DNA from: Micromonospora musae
GTDB taxonomy: Bacteria > Actinomycetota > Actinomycetes > Mycobacteriales > Micromonosporaceae
Assembly (NCBI RefSeq): GCF_003626635.1
Contig: NZ_RAZT01000001.1
Coordinates: 124,001 to 188,000 of the forward strand
Direction: 5' to 3'
DNA: 64,000 nucleotides
The stretch's first letter is position 1. Every line of letters begins with the position of its first letter. The notes below the pieces were generated by a model. The model ran no database searches. It worked only from the letters and a program-made list of their open reading frames with translations, and was not told the origin of the DNA. Positions 51,151 through 59,892 of the stretch are shown here, in pieces. Both the position numbers and the translations under genes were made by a program.

Positions 51151-52350
51151 TCACAGCCCGGGGCCGGGCCGGGAGTGCTCGGCCTCGGGATCGTGGCGTC
51201 GCCGCCACCGTGCGATCACGAGGTCGGTGACGACCACGCCCGCCAGCACCACCACGGCCGCGCCGGCGACCAGCAGCGGGGGCCAGGCCGGGGCGAACGG
51301 CATCATGGCACCCAGCACCGGGATCCAGACCAGCCGGCGCGCGGACGGACCCTCCTGGACCAGGTAGGTGAAGAGGGTCCGTCCGGCGATGAACAGCACC
51401 GGGCCGCCGAGCATCAGCACGACCGCGTGCAGCGGCGTCGTCCCGGTCGGCTGGTGGACGACCCGGTCCGCGCCGGCGGCGACGAGGACCACTCCGACCA
51501 GCGTCACCAGGTGGGTGTACGGCGCCAGCCGGGCGGCTCGACCCCGGCGGCGCTTGGTCATCTCCAGGATCGAACCCGACCGGTACACGTAGAGCTGCCA
51601 GAGCAGCAGCATCGTCACGAAGGCGATCAGGAAGCCGCCCAGCCGGGGCGGGGCGAAGTCCGAAGAGCTGATCTTCAGGGTGGGCACGAGGATGATGTCG
51701 CCGAGCGCCAGGATGACGAACTGCTGGTACCGCTCGCCCAGGTGCTCGGTCACCTTCTCGTACTGGTCGAGTGGCACCCGCCCCAGGAACGGCGTCGGAT
51801 AGCGTGCCGCCGTCGCCACGTACTCGATGGTCAGGGCGGCGGCCCAGAGCGGCCAGTGCGGCTGGTTGGGCAGCAGCGCCCCGATGATCCACAGGATTCC
51901 GGAGACGCTGAACCAGAAGAAGAACCGGGTGGCGCGCTCCTGGGCCTTGTGCCGGTGCCGGTGCAGGATGCCGACCAGGATGATGCCGCGAACCACGTGC
52001 GGTGTGACATACGCCAGGGCGAAGAGCAGTGGGTGCCCGTCGACGGCTCTCGGCACCGTTGCGGCCGTTCCGACGGCACCGAACGCGGTCACCATGAGGA
52101 TGGCCTGGAGGGGTCGCTGCTCCGGGTCGTAGAAGTCCGTGGTGATCGCGGTGACCGACCAGGTCCACCAGATGGCCATGAACAGCAGGAGCGCGTGTCC
52201 GGTGGTGGCCCAGGACTCGCCCTCGGCGATGGTCATCGAGACGAGCGCGATGGCGGCCACGAAGACCACGTCGAAGAGCAGCTCCAGCAGCGTGGCGCGG
52301 TTCGACGCGTCCGGCCGGCGCACCAGGCTGGTGGCGCCTCCGGTCGTCAT
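51151..52350 (-). CDS. Second LtrA family membrane protein
   Basis: 399 residues with about ten hydrophobic segments. RATLLELLFDVVFVAAIALV and EHLGERYQQFVILALGDIILVP correspond to the LtrA signatures. It differs in most positions from the LtrA at 3836-4987. Function unknown. ATG 52350 has GGGAGG upstream. Confidence 0.87.
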   Translation of the reverse strand: MTTGGATSLVRRPDASNRATLLELLFDVVFVAAIALVSMTIAEGESWATTGHALLLFMAIWWTWSVTAITTDFYDPEQRPLQAILMVTAFGAVGTAATVPRAVDGHPLLFALAYVTPHVVRGIILVGILHRHRHKAQERATRFFFWFSVSGILWIIGALLPNQPHWPLWAAALTIEYVATAARYPTPFLGRVPLDQYEKVTEHLGERYQQFVILALGDIILVPTLKISSSDFAPPRLGGFLIAFVTMLLLWQLYVYRSGSILEMTKRRRGRAARLAPYTHLVTLVGVVLVAAGADRVVHQPTGTTPLHAVVLMLGGPVLFIAGRTLFTYLVQEGPSARRLVWIPVLGAMMPFAPAWPPLLVAGAAVVVLAGVVVTDLVIARWRRRHDPEAEHSRPGPGL

Positions 52351-52521
52351 TCCGGCCTCCCGCCCCGTCGCGCCCGGATCGCGGAACTCCCGGCGCCGCC
52401 GGGCGCACGGCAGCCGCACGGCGGCGCGGCCGCATCCTGGGAGGAATTATCGATGCGGCCGCGCGGGGTCGTCCCCGGTTCCGGGATTCCGCCGGCCGTC
52501 GGGGCTCGGTGGTGTATCCAG

Positions 52522-54078
52522 TCAGCCGGCGTGGCGTACCTCAGTCTCCCAGATCTGGGCCCACGGCCGCCGCAGCCCGGTGCAGAGCCAGATCGGGCCG
52601 CCGTTCTCGTCGTTGTCGACGTCGACCCGTTGGTCGACCCGGCCGGCGAGCGTCACGTTGGTGAACCAGGCGCGCAGCCGGTCGGGGCGTTCCCAGCCGA
52701 CGGCGATCACCACGTCGGCGTCGGTGGGGGGACGGTCGAAGTCGGCCATGCTGTTGTGGCCGGAGTAGGCCGGCGGCAGTCCCCGGGATGGGCCGTACCG
52801 GGCGATCGCGCCCGCCTCGCCGTAGTTCGCGGTCAGGATGACCGCGCGCTGGCGCTGTGGGTCGGGCAACGCGCGGTGTACGGCGGCGACGGAGTCGGCG
52901 AACTCGGGCCAGCCGATCGTCTCGCCGGCGTCGTAGTTGACGGCGGTCACGAAGCCGGGCAGCCGGTCGGCGGGCAGGGTGGGCAGCAGCAGCACCCCGT
53001 TGGGGGCGACGAACAGCAGCGCACCGACGATCAGCAGCGCACGCTTCGGCGTGGTCGCGCCGCGGCGGGCCCAGGCGACGGTGAGTACCGCCCCGGCGGC
53101 GGTGAGGACCAGCAGCAGCGGGGCGTCGTAGTAGCCCTTGCCTCCGGCGAGCAGCACGACGGCGACCACCACCAGCCAGGCCCAGGCCAGCGCCTGGTAG
53201 GCCCGCCACGCCGGCCGGCGCAGCAGGGCGACGAGCCCGGCGATCCAGATCGGCACGGCGTAAGGGCTGATGATGACGAACTGGAGGGTGAACGCGTCGA
53301 TGCGCCCGCTGTAGGAGCTGTCCCCGCCGGCGATGGCGGCGGCCACGGAGAGCTGCGGGAAGCCGTGCGCGGCCTGCCAGATCAGCGTGGGCGCAGCGAG
53401 CAGCACGGCGAGGCCGGCGGCGGCGAGCACCCACCGGTCGCGCAGCAGCCGGCGCGGCCCGGCGATGGCCAGCCCGGCGACGAGCCCGACCGCGAGCAGC
53501 GCGGGCAGCAGCTTGTTGAGCATGCCGACGCCGAGGGCCAGCCCGATGCCGAGGGTCCAGCGGGGGTCTCCGGTGCGCAGCACCCGCACGGCGAACAGGG
53601 CCACGACCAGCCAGACGAGCATGTCGACGGTGGTGGTGCTGAGCAGATGCCCGGTGGCGAGCACCAGCCCGGAGGTGCCGGCGAGCAACGCCGCGAACGT
53701 CTGGGCGCCCCGTCCGGCGCCGAACTCGCGGGCGATGGCGGCGACGAGCAGGACGCAGCCGCCGCCGATCAGCGCGGACGGGGTACGCAACGCCACCAGG
53801 TTGCCCGGCGCGACCGTGTCGATCAGTCGGGCCAGAGCCGGAACCAGTGGGCCCTGGTCGACGTATCCCCAGTCGAGGTGACGTCCGCACAGCAGGAAGT
53901 AGAGCTCGTCGCGGTGGTAGCCGTAGCGGTTGGCGAGGAGCAGCAGCACCACGGTCACCGCGGCGGCGACGAACCAGGGCCCGCGGGCGCGCGGGCCGGG
54001 GGCGGGCGGAGCGCCGGACTGGGTGGAGTCGTCGCCGCGCGAACGGCTCAGCTCGCTGACGGATTCGGCCACGTCCAT
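52522..54078 (-). CDS. Membrane glycosyltransferase of GT39/ArnT-like type
   Basis: 518 residues with eleven or so membrane segments. GYHRDELYFLLCGRHLDWGYVDQGPLVP is the luminal-loop motif with the catalytic Asp/Glu of dolichyl/undecaprenyl-phosphate sugar transferases. The C-terminal 140 residues are soluble and extracellular. It could use the polyprenyl-phosphate mannose made by Ppm1 as donor; that link is inference. ATG 54078 has no clear ribosome site. Confidence 0.82.
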   Translation of the reverse strand: MDVAESVSELSRSRGDDSTQSGAPPAPGPRARGPWFVAAAVTVVLLLLANRYGYHRDELYFLLCGRHLDWGYVDQGPLVPALARLIDTVAPGNLVALRTPSALIGGGCVLLVAAIAREFGAGRGAQTFAALLAGTSGLVLATGHLLSTTTVDMLVWLVVALFAVRVLRTGDPRWTLGIGLALGVGMLNKLLPALLAVGLVAGLAIAGPRRLLRDRWVLAAAGLAVLLAAPTLIWQAAHGFPQLSVAAAIAGGDSSYSGRIDAFTLQFVIISPYAVPIWIAGLVALLRRPAWRAYQALAWAWLVVVAVVLLAGGKGYYDAPLLLVLTAAGAVLTVAWARRGATTPKRALLIVGALLFVAPNGVLLLPTLPADRLPGFVTAVNYDAGETIGWPEFADSVAAVHRALPDPQRQRAVILTANYGEAGAIARYGPSRGLPPAYSGHNSMADFDRPPTDADVVIAVGWERPDRLRAWFTNVTLAGRVDQRVDVDNDENGGPIWLCTGLRRPWAQIWETEVRHAG

Positions 54079-54153
54079 ATCATGGCGGTCCACGCCTGTC
54101 GTGTGCTGTCCCGGTGGCCGTGCGTGTCGTAACGGAACGGCCACGGGACGGCA

Positions 54154-55392
54154 TCACCGAGCGGGCGCGGTGGCGGGAGCGGGTTCCGGTGGCATCGGCG
54201 CGGGCCAGTTCAGCCGGCGTACGTCGGGGACCAGCGCGGTGCCGGCGCAGGCCACCAGGACCAGCACACCGGCGACGGCCAGGGGCAGCGGCTCACCCCA
54301 GTGGCGCGCGGCCAGCGGCGCGAGGAGGTAGCCGAGTGGGGTTGCGCCGAGCGACACCAGCCAGTCGTACGAGGTGACGCGGGCCAGTACCTGCGGTGGG
54401 AACTGGCCCTGCACCACGGTCTCCCAGACCGGGTTGAGGAATCCGAGGGCGGCCAGCGCGACGCCGTACGCGACGACGACGGTGGCGGCCGGTGCGGCGA
54501 CGGCGAGCAGGATCAGCGGCGCGGCGTAGCTGGCCAGGGCCAGATTGGCCGTCAGGACGGGGCGGCGGGGCCGGAACCGGCCGGCGATCAGCGCTCCGGC
54601 GACCATGCCGACCGCGCCGGCCTGGAGCATCAGCAGCCAGACTCCTTCGCCACCGAGGCGGTCGACGGCGACGGCCGGGCCGAGGGTGATCAGCACCGCG
54701 GCGGCGCCGTTCCACGTTCCGTGGCCGAGCAGGCTGCTCCAGAACCAGGTCCGGGCGCGGACCTCACGCCAGCCGTGCAGCAGGTCGGCGGTGAGCGAGC
54801 GGCGCTGCGGCGGCGGGACGTGGCGCACCGCGATGACCGCGAGCAGGGTGGCGCTGACCGCGAAGGAGGCCGCGTCGAGGACGAACGCCCAGCCGGGGCC
54901 CGCAGCCCAGATGAGGGCGCCGGCCAGTGCCGGGCCGGCGAGCCGGCTGGCGTTGGCGCTCGCGCCGAGCAGGGCGTTCGCCCGCTGCCGGTGTGCCGCG
55001 TCGACGACTCCGGCGACCAGCGGCGACGCGGTGGGCAGGGCGAACGCGGCGGCGGTGCCGCCGACCGCGGACGCGACGGCGAGGTGGGTCAGCGACGGGT
55101 CGCCGCCGAGCAGCTCGACGCCGACCACGAGCTGGGTGGCGCACCGGGTGAGGTCGGCGAGGACGGCGACCCGACGGGCGTCGAACCGGTCGGCTGCGAC
55201 GCCGCCGACGGGGAGCAGGAGGAGCCGGGGGAGCATCGCCGCCGCGAGGACGAGGGCCAGCGCGCTGGTCGAGCCGGTGGCGCGCAGCACGGCGAGGGCG
55301 AGCGCGGCGGGGACCACGGCGTCGCCGACGGCGGAGACGGTACGGCCGAGGAAGAGCAGCCGGAAGGCGCGTAGGCGCAGGGGGTGGGTCAC
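54154..55392 (-). CDS. MFS transporter
   Basis: 412 residues, about twelve membrane segments. VTHPLRLRAFRLLFLGRTVSAVGD at the start and PVGGVAADRFDARRV (loop 2-3 motif A variant) indicate an MFS exporter of the drug-efflux type. I place the start at GTG 55392, since TATCTT lies exactly six bases upstream and later initiation would lose helix 1; a TTG at 55428 is less likely. It is divergent from a MarR gene that probably represses it. Confidence 0.87.
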   Translation of the reverse strand: MTHPLRLRAFRLLFLGRTVSAVGDAVVPAALALAVLRATGSTSALALVLAAAMLPRLLLLPVGGVAADRFDARRVAVLADLTRCATQLVVGVELLGGDPSLTHLAVASAVGGTAAAFALPTASPLVAGVVDAAHRQRANALLGASANASRLAGPALAGALIWAAGPGWAFVLDAASFAVSATLLAVIAVRHVPPPQRRSLTADLLHGWREVRARTWFWSSLLGHGTWNGAAAVLITLGPAVAVDRLGGEGVWLLMLQAGAVGMVAGALIAGRFRPRRPVLTANLALASYAAPLILLAVAAPAATVVVAYGVALAALGFLNPVWETVVQGQFPPQVLARVTSYDWLVSLGATPLGYLLAPLAARHWGEPLPLAVAGVLVLVACAGTALVPDVRRLNWPAPMPPEPAPATAPAR

Positions 55393-55398
55393 CGAGGC

Positions 55399-55454
55399 AA
55401 GATACTTCGACACCGAATATTTCGGCAATGAATATTTTGTTACCGCAGTACTAT
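55399..55454. promoter_or_regulatory. Back-to-back leaderless promoters with A+T-rich operator
   Basis: TATCTT (55399-55404, minus strand) serves the MFS gene and TACTAT (55449-55454, plus strand) the MarR gene; each sits six bases from its GTG. Between them are CCGAA-TAT-TTCGG (55413-55425) and two direct GAATATT copies (55415 and 55430), a fitting MarR operator. Confidence 0.6.
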
Positions 55455-55460
55455 CGCGCT

Positions 55461-55958
55461 GTGACGATGCCCGACCGCGCCGACCGGCACGTGCGACGCT
55501 GGCTGCCCGTACTGCCCGACCTCGATCCGGACGTGGAGGCCGCGGTGACGCGGATGCAGCTGCTCACCCGGCACCTGCGCGCCGTGAAGGAGCGGGCGCT
55601 CGCCGATGTGGACCTGCCGGCGCACGAGTACGACACCCTGCACGCGCTCGCCGGTCGCCAGGGTCGGGCCGCCCCCTCCGAGCTCGCCGAGGACCTCGGC
55701 GTCGCACCGGCCTCGATCACCGCTCGCGTGGACTCGCTGGTGCGGCGGGGCTTCGTCGAACGGATCCCCTCCAGCACCGATCGGCGGCGGGTGGACGTGG
55801 CGCTCACCGACGCCGGGCGCGCCGCCTGGCGGGGCGCGCTGGACGTCCGAGGCGCCGAGGAGCAGCGGCTGCTCGGCGTGCTCGACCCGGGCGAGCGACG
55901 CCTCCTCTCCGACCTGCTGCGCCGCGTCCTGCTCGCCGCCGAGCAGCCGGCCGACTGA
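55461..55958 (+). CDS. MarR family transcriptional regulator
   Basis: 165 residues. The winged helix spans about residues 50-120 (PSELAEDLGVAPASITARVDSLVRRGFVER then STDRRRVDVALTDAG). The start at GTG 55461 fits the TACTAT -10 box; ATG 55467 is two codons on. It probably senses a substrate of the adjacent MFS exporter. Confidence 0.88.
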   Translation: MTMPDRADRHVRRWLPVLPDLDPDVEAAVTRMQLLTRHLRAVKERALADVDLPAHEYDTLHALAGRQGRAAPSELAEDLGVAPASITARVDSLVRRGFVERIPSSTDRRRVDVALTDAGRAAWRGALDVRGAEEQRLLGVLDPGERRLLSDLLRRVLLAAEQPAD

Positions 55959-56015
55959 CCGGCGCGCCGGAAATCGTGTGGCGGGTCACCGGCCACCGCT
56001 GGCAGGGTGACCGGC

Positions 56016-56531
56016 ATGACGGCACATGTTCTCGCCGGCGCTCTCGCCGATGACGTACGCCGACGCGTCTTCGCGGCGATCGCGTTGGGCGCGACCGGCA
56101 CGGCCCAGATCGCCGAGCGCGCCGGCGTGCGCGCGCGGGAGGCGGTGACCGCGCTCCGCCGGCTCGCCGCGGCGGGCCTGGTCGTCGACGTCGGTGGCGT
56201 GGTCACGGTCGACGAGGCGCGACTGCGTGAACTGGCCCGCACGCCACAGCCGAGCCGCCCCGCGGGCGGTCCCGAGGAGACGGTGCTGCGGACCTTCGTC
56301 CGCGACGGGGTGCTGGTGGGCCTGCCGGCGCAGCGGGCCCGGCGACGAATCGTGCTGGAACACATCGCGCAGCGGTCGTTCGCGACGGACACCCCGTACC
56401 CGGAGAGCGCGGTGAACGATGCCCTGCGCCCGTGGTGCGCCGACGGCGGCTCCGACCATGTCACGCTGCGCCGCTACCTGGTGGACGAGCTGCTGCTCAC
56501 CCGGCAGCAGGGCGTCTACCACCGACCCTGA
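56016..56531 (+). CDS. DUF2087 protein with N-terminal HTH
   Basis: 171 residues. Residues 5-75 form an ArsR-like helix-turn-helix (VRRRVFAAIALGATGTAQIAERAG), and residues 85-171 the DUF2087 domain (GLPAQRARRRIVLEHIAQ, YPESAVNDALR, DHVTLRRYLVDELLL). Function unknown, probably a regulator. GTG 56007 is an alternative start. Confidence 0.82.
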   Translation: MTAHVLAGALADDVRRRVFAAIALGATGTAQIAERAGVRAREAVTALRRLAAAGLVVDVGGVVTVDEARLRELARTPQPSRPAGGPEETVLRTFVRDGVLVGLPAQRARRRIVLEHIAQRSFATDTPYPESAVNDALRPWCADGGSDHVTLRRYLVDELLLTRQQGVYHRP

Positions 56532-56574
56532 GCGGTGATGGTGCGGGCCGTGCAACCCTCTGCTGGCGCAGCGG

Positions 56575-56603
56575 TTGACGGTGTGGACGGATCGCGGTAT
56601 CAA
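56575..56603 (+). promoter_or_regulatory. Vegetative promoter of hsp20
   Basis: TTGACG (56575-56580), 17-base spacer, TATCAA (56598-56603): a good principal-sigma promoter, with transcription expected near 56610. Confidence 0.7.
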
Positions 56604-56614
56604 AGAAGGCGGAA

Positions 56615-56635
56615 GTTGAGTCAGGCAGGCTCAAC
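56615..56635. promoter_or_regulatory. HAIR-like HspR operator
   Basis: GTTGAGT-N7-GCTCAAC closely resembles the HspR-associated inverted repeat CTTGAGT-N7-ACTCAAG, differing only at the outer bases and one inner base, with the exact seven-base spacing. It lies just after the expected transcription start of hsp20. Confidence 0.6.
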
Positions 56636-56670
56636 CTGAACCCTTCGGACTGGAGACCGAGGAGACCGAC

Positions 56671-57096
56671 ATGCTGATGCGCACCGACCCGTTCCGTGAG
56701 ATAGACCGGCTCGCCGAGCAGTTCCTCGGCACCACCGCCCGCCCGGCGGTGATGCACATGGACGCCTACCGCGACGGCGACTTCTTCTACGCGGCGTTCG
56801 ACCTGCCCGGTGTCGACCCGGAGAGCATCGACTGCACGGTGGAGCGCAACGTGTTGACCGTCCGCGCCGAGCGGCGCCGCCCCACCGACGACAAGGTGGA
56901 GCTCGTCGCCGCCGAGCGGCCGATGGGGCTCTTCACCCGGCAACTCTTCCTCGGCGACACCCTCGACGCCGACCAGCTCGAGGCGGGCTACGAGAACGGC
57001 GTGCTCACGCTGCGGATTCCGGTGGCGGAGCGGGCCAAGCCGCGGCGGGTGCCCGTGGTCTCGCGCGGGGACGGACACAAGCAGATCAACGCCTGA
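56671..57096 (+). CDS. Hsp20/alpha-crystallin small heat-shock protein
   Basis: 141 residues. DPFREIDRLAEQFLG starts the protein, and the alpha-crystallin domain covers residues 28-125 (AAFDLPGVDPESIDCTVERNVLTVRAER, ending ENGVLTLRIPV). It holds unfolded proteins under stress. GAGGAG precedes ATG 56671. Promoter and operator suggest HspR repression, as for mycobacterial Acr2. Confidence 0.9.
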   Translation: MLMRTDPFREIDRLAEQFLGTTARPAVMHMDAYRDGDFFYAAFDLPGVDPESIDCTVERNVLTVRAERRRPTDDKVELVAAERPMGLFTRQLFLGDTLDADQLEAGYENGVLTLRIPVAERAKPRRVPVVSRGDGHKQINA

Positions 57097-57177
57097 CACA
57101 ACGCGGGGGCGGGGCGTCCGGTTCGGGCGTCCCGCCTCCGCAGTTCCCCGCCTCCCGGCGCCGAGCATCCGGAGTTC

Positions 57178-57285
57178 AACTCGCCAGGAACTCCTCGGTT
57201 GCGCCGCGGATCGCGGTGACGAACGCGGCCACCGCCGGGTGTCGGCCGTGCCCGTTCGACGCTGACCAGCGGGTCGGCCCGCGCG
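57178..57285 (-). pseudogene. C-terminal relic of a LysR-type regulator
   Basis: The frame ends GRHPAVAAFVTAIRGATEEFLAS then stop, typical of LysR substrate-binding domain C-termini. Upstream sequence loses the family pattern within about 30 residues. The rest of the 262-bp gap between hsp20 and the WYL gene has no gene. Confidence 0.35.
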
Positions 57286-57358
57286 CGTGCCGGTCAGACG
57301 GTTGCGAGCCGCAGGATGTGGGAGGCTCGATCGGCTGGTTCCACCGGGCCTGGTGCCG

Positions 57359-58342
57359 TCACTGCGGCGGCGCCGGGTAGAGCGCGGCGAGCCGGTGCGC
57401 CGTGGCGGTGAACCGCTCGCGCAGCTCCGGTGGGTCGATCACCTCCACCTCGGCGCCGAGCTTGAGCAGCTCGATGTGGCCGTGCTTGACCGACTCGATC
57501 GGCACGGTGGTGAGCAGCCATCCGGCGGCGTCCGGTTCGCCGGCCGCCGACCGGGCGGCCCGGCTCATCGCCGGCGGGAAGACGAACGGCATCAGCTCCA
57601 GCGCCGCTGCGGTCATCCGGACGCGGGCCTGTGCCCGGTAGACGCCCTGTTCGTAGCGGTCGGCGTGCTCCCGCCAGCAGCGGGCCAGGTCGAATCCGTC
57701 CGGCCGGTGCACCGGCTCGTCGAGCGTGACCAGCTCAAGGATCGCCCCGACGCGGTAGGTCCGTACCGCGCCGTCGACGGCGGCGACCAGATACCACCGG
57801 CCGGCCTTGAGCACCAGTCCGAACGGGTCGAGGACGCGACTCACCTCTCGCGGCGCCCGCCACCGCCGGTAGCGCACCCGGACCCGGCGGTCCGACCAGA
57901 CCGCCTCGGCCAGCGCGGGCAGGTGCGGGGTGGGCTCCGGCTCGCGGAACCAGGTCGGCGCGTCCAGGTGGAAGCGCTGCCGGATCCGCCCACCCCGGTC
58001 GGAGAGTTCGGCGGGCAGGGCGGCCCGCATCTTCAGCTCGGCGGCGGCGAGCACCGACCCCAGCCCCAGCTCGGCCGCGGGACCGGGCATGCCCGCCAGG
58101 AAGAGGGCCTCGACCTCGGCCGGGGTCATCCCGGTCAGCCGGGTGCGGTAGCCGTCGAGCAGCCGGTAACCGCCGGCCGGCCCGCGCTCGGCGTAGACCG
58201 GCACCCCGGACGCGCCGAGCGCCTCCACGTCCCGGTAGACGGTCCGCACCGACACCTCCAGCGCGTCGGCCAGCTCCTGCGCCGTCATCCGGCCCCGGGT
58301 CTGCAGGAACAGCAGCAGGGACACAAGCCGGCTCGCACGCAC
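57359..58342 (-). CDS. YafY-type regulator with HTH_11 and WYL domains
   Basis: 327 residues: HTH_11 (ELADALEVSVRTVYRDVEALGASG), WYL domain around residues 145-215 (LVLKAGRWYLVAAVDG), and a WCX C-terminal domain. TACCGT is six bases before GTG 58342, the same leaderless layout as other regulators here. Its target is unknown; the recombinase gene is divergent across 85 bp. Confidence 0.87.
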   Translation of the reverse strand: MRASRLVSLLLFLQTRGRMTAQELADALEVSVRTVYRDVEALGASGVPVYAERGPAGGYRLLDGYRTRLTGMTPAEVEALFLAGMPGPAAELGLGSVLAAAELKMRAALPAELSDRGGRIRQRFHLDAPTWFREPEPTPHLPALAEAVWSDRRVRVRYRRWRAPREVSRVLDPFGLVLKAGRWYLVAAVDGAVRTYRVGAILELVTLDEPVHRPDGFDLARCWREHADRYEQGVYRAQARVRMTAAALELMPFVFPPAMSRAARSAAGEPDAAGWLLTTVPIESVKHGHIELLKLGAEVEVIDPPELRERFTATAHRLAALYPAPPQ

Positions 58343-58412
58343 CGTCCGACGGTATCCGCCGTCCCCGACAATCTTGTTCGGGCGCGCCTCACCGGCTCAC
58401 CCACCCGAATCT

Positions 58413-58436
58413 GAGAACCTTTTTCACATGGTTCTC
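58413..58436. promoter_or_regulatory. Inverted repeat across the recombinase start codon
   Basis: GAGAACC-N10-GGTTCTC, perfect seven-bp arms; the ATG at 58428 falls inside. It could be an operator, a ribosome-blocking hairpin, or a recombinase core-like site. Confidence 0.5.
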
Positions 58437-59426
58437 CCCGAGGCCCCGGCGCTGGCCCGACCGTCGACCAACCCCGCCCTGCCCGCCGGTCCCACGGAGT
58501 TCACCGAGGCCTGGCTGCACAACCGTCGACTCTCGGCGCACACCCGCGAGGCGTACCGGCGGGACATCGCCGGCTGGCTCGGCTGGTGCACGGAGCGGGA
58601 ACTCAATCCGCTGCGGGCGAGCTTCCTGCACGTCAACGAGTACGCCCGGGACCTGGAGAACACCCGCAACGCGCGCACCGGTCGGCCGCTGACCCCGGCC
58701 AGCGTGGCCCGCAAGCTCTCCGCCCTCTCCAGCTGGTACGACTTCCTGGCGAAGCTGCGCGCGGTCGACGCGAACCCGGTGGCCGGCGCTGACCGTCCCC
58801 GCGTCGACCGGGACCACTCGGCGACGGTCGGGCTCACCCCCGAGGAGGTCGACGCCCTGCTGGCCGCCGCGGAGGCGGAGACCGGCCCCACGGCGTCCCG
58901 CAACCGGGCCGCCGTGGCGCTGCTGGCCGATCTCGGCCTGCGGGTGGGCGAACTCGTCTCGCTCGACGTCACCGACCTAGGCGCGGAGCGGGGACACCGC
59001 AGCGTGCGGTTCACCGGCAAGGGCGGCCGGCAGCGCCGCCGCGCGCTGACCCCGGGCACCTCCTATGCGGTGGACGACTACCTGGCGCAGCGCGCCGCGG
59101 CGACCGGCGTGCCGGTGACGGAGCTGACCGGGCCGCTGCTGGTCACCGGCTCCGGTGGCCGGCTGGACCGGCACGCGGTGTTCCGGCTCGTGCGCCGGCT
59201 GGCCCGCGCGGCCGGCATCCCGGCGTGGGCGAAGCTCTCCCCGCACTCGCTGCGGCACGCCTTCGCCACCACGGCCCGCGCCGAGGGGGTGCCGCTGGAG
59301 GACGTGCAGGACGCGATGGGGCACGCGGATCCGCGTACCACCCGTCGCTACGACCGGGACCGGCACAACCTCGACCGCGATCCGGCGTACGTCATCTGGG
59401 CCGCCCGGTCCCGGCGGCGCGGCTGA
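58428..59426 (+). CDS. Tyrosine recombinase / integrase
   Basis: 332 residues. Residues 20-110 form the SAM-like core-binding domain (EAWLHNRRLSAHTREAYRRDI); residues 135-320 the catalytic domain with R172, K198, H273, R276, H299 and nucleophile Y308. No phage, excisionase or tRNA gene is adjacent, so it is an orphan recombinase or a chromosomal one akin to XerC. ATG 58428 lies within an inverted repeat and lacks a usual ribosome site. Confidence 0.88.
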   Translation: MVLPEAPALARPSTNPALPAGPTEFTEAWLHNRRLSAHTREAYRRDIAGWLGWCTERELNPLRASFLHVNEYARDLENTRNARTGRPLTPASVARKLSALSSWYDFLAKLRAVDANPVAGADRPRVDRDHSATVGLTPEEVDALLAAAEAETGPTASRNRAAVALLADLGLRVGELVSLDVTDLGAERGHRSVRFTGKGGRQRRRALTPGTSYAVDDYLAQRAAATGVPVTELTGPLLVTGSGGRLDRHAVFRLVRRLARAAGIPAWAKLSPHSLRHAFATTARAEGVPLEDVQDAMGHADPRTTRRYDRDRHNLDRDPAYVIWAARSRRRG

Positions 59427-59463
59427 CCCGGCATCGCGACCGGGTGAGCCGCGCCCGCGGCGG

Positions 59464-59835
59464 TCAGCCCTGGGGTCGGGGGCAGATGCAGAACGGCTGC
59501 CCGATCGGGTCGACGAGCACCACCCACCGCCCGTCGCCGGGCTGGAACTGCGGCTTCGTGGCGCCCGCGGTGACGAACTCCTTCTCGGCCTGGGCGAGGT
59601 CGTCGACGTAGACGTCGAGGTGGTAGCGCTTGCCGCTGGTGGTGTCCGGCCAGGATGGCGGCTGGTACGCCTCGACGAGCCCGAAGCCGATGGCCACGCC
59701 ACCGCCGCTGATCATCGCGTACTCCGGCTGGCTGTGCGTGATCTCCCAACCCAGCACCCGGTGGTAGAAGGCGGCGTGCGCGGCCGGGTCGGAGCTGTCG
59801 AGGTTGACCATCGCGAGGTCGGCTTTCACTGTCAT
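59464..59835 (-). CDS. VOC/glyoxalase superfamily protein
   Basis: 123 residues with two betaalphabetabetabeta modules (DLAMVNLDSSDPAAHAAFYHRVLGW and KRYHLDVYVDDLAQAEKEF). The family covers glyoxalases, dioxygenases and antibiotic-binding proteins; the substrate is unknown. ATG 59835 gives the compact family start. A double palindrome lies just upstream. Confidence 0.82.
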   Translation of the reverse strand: MTVKADLAMVNLDSSDPAAHAAFYHRVLGWEITHSQPEYAMISGGGVAIGFGLVEAYQPPSWPDTTSGKRYHLDVYVDDLAQAEKEFVTAGATKPQFQPGDGRWVVLVDPIGQPFCICPRPQG

Positions 59836-59850
59836 GTTCGGCAGCCTGCC

Positions 59851-59883
59851 GCAGGTACCTGACATCTCCTGTCAGGTACCTGC
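59851..59883. promoter_or_regulatory. Double palindrome upstream of VOC gene
   Basis: The 14-bp arms GCAGGTACCTGACA and TGTCAGGTACCTGC are perfectly complementary around TCTCC. Each arm contains the ten-bp palindrome CAGGTACCTG; the copies are centred 21 bp apart, two helical turns. Strong operator candidate. Confidence 0.65.
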
Positions 59884-59892
59884 GGAAGAGGG

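Noticed and set aside
51175..54132. 985-residue plus-strand frame antisense to LtrA and GT39-like genes
   Set aside because: Gly/Asp/Arg-rich composition typical of antisense frames; both minus-strand genes are clear.
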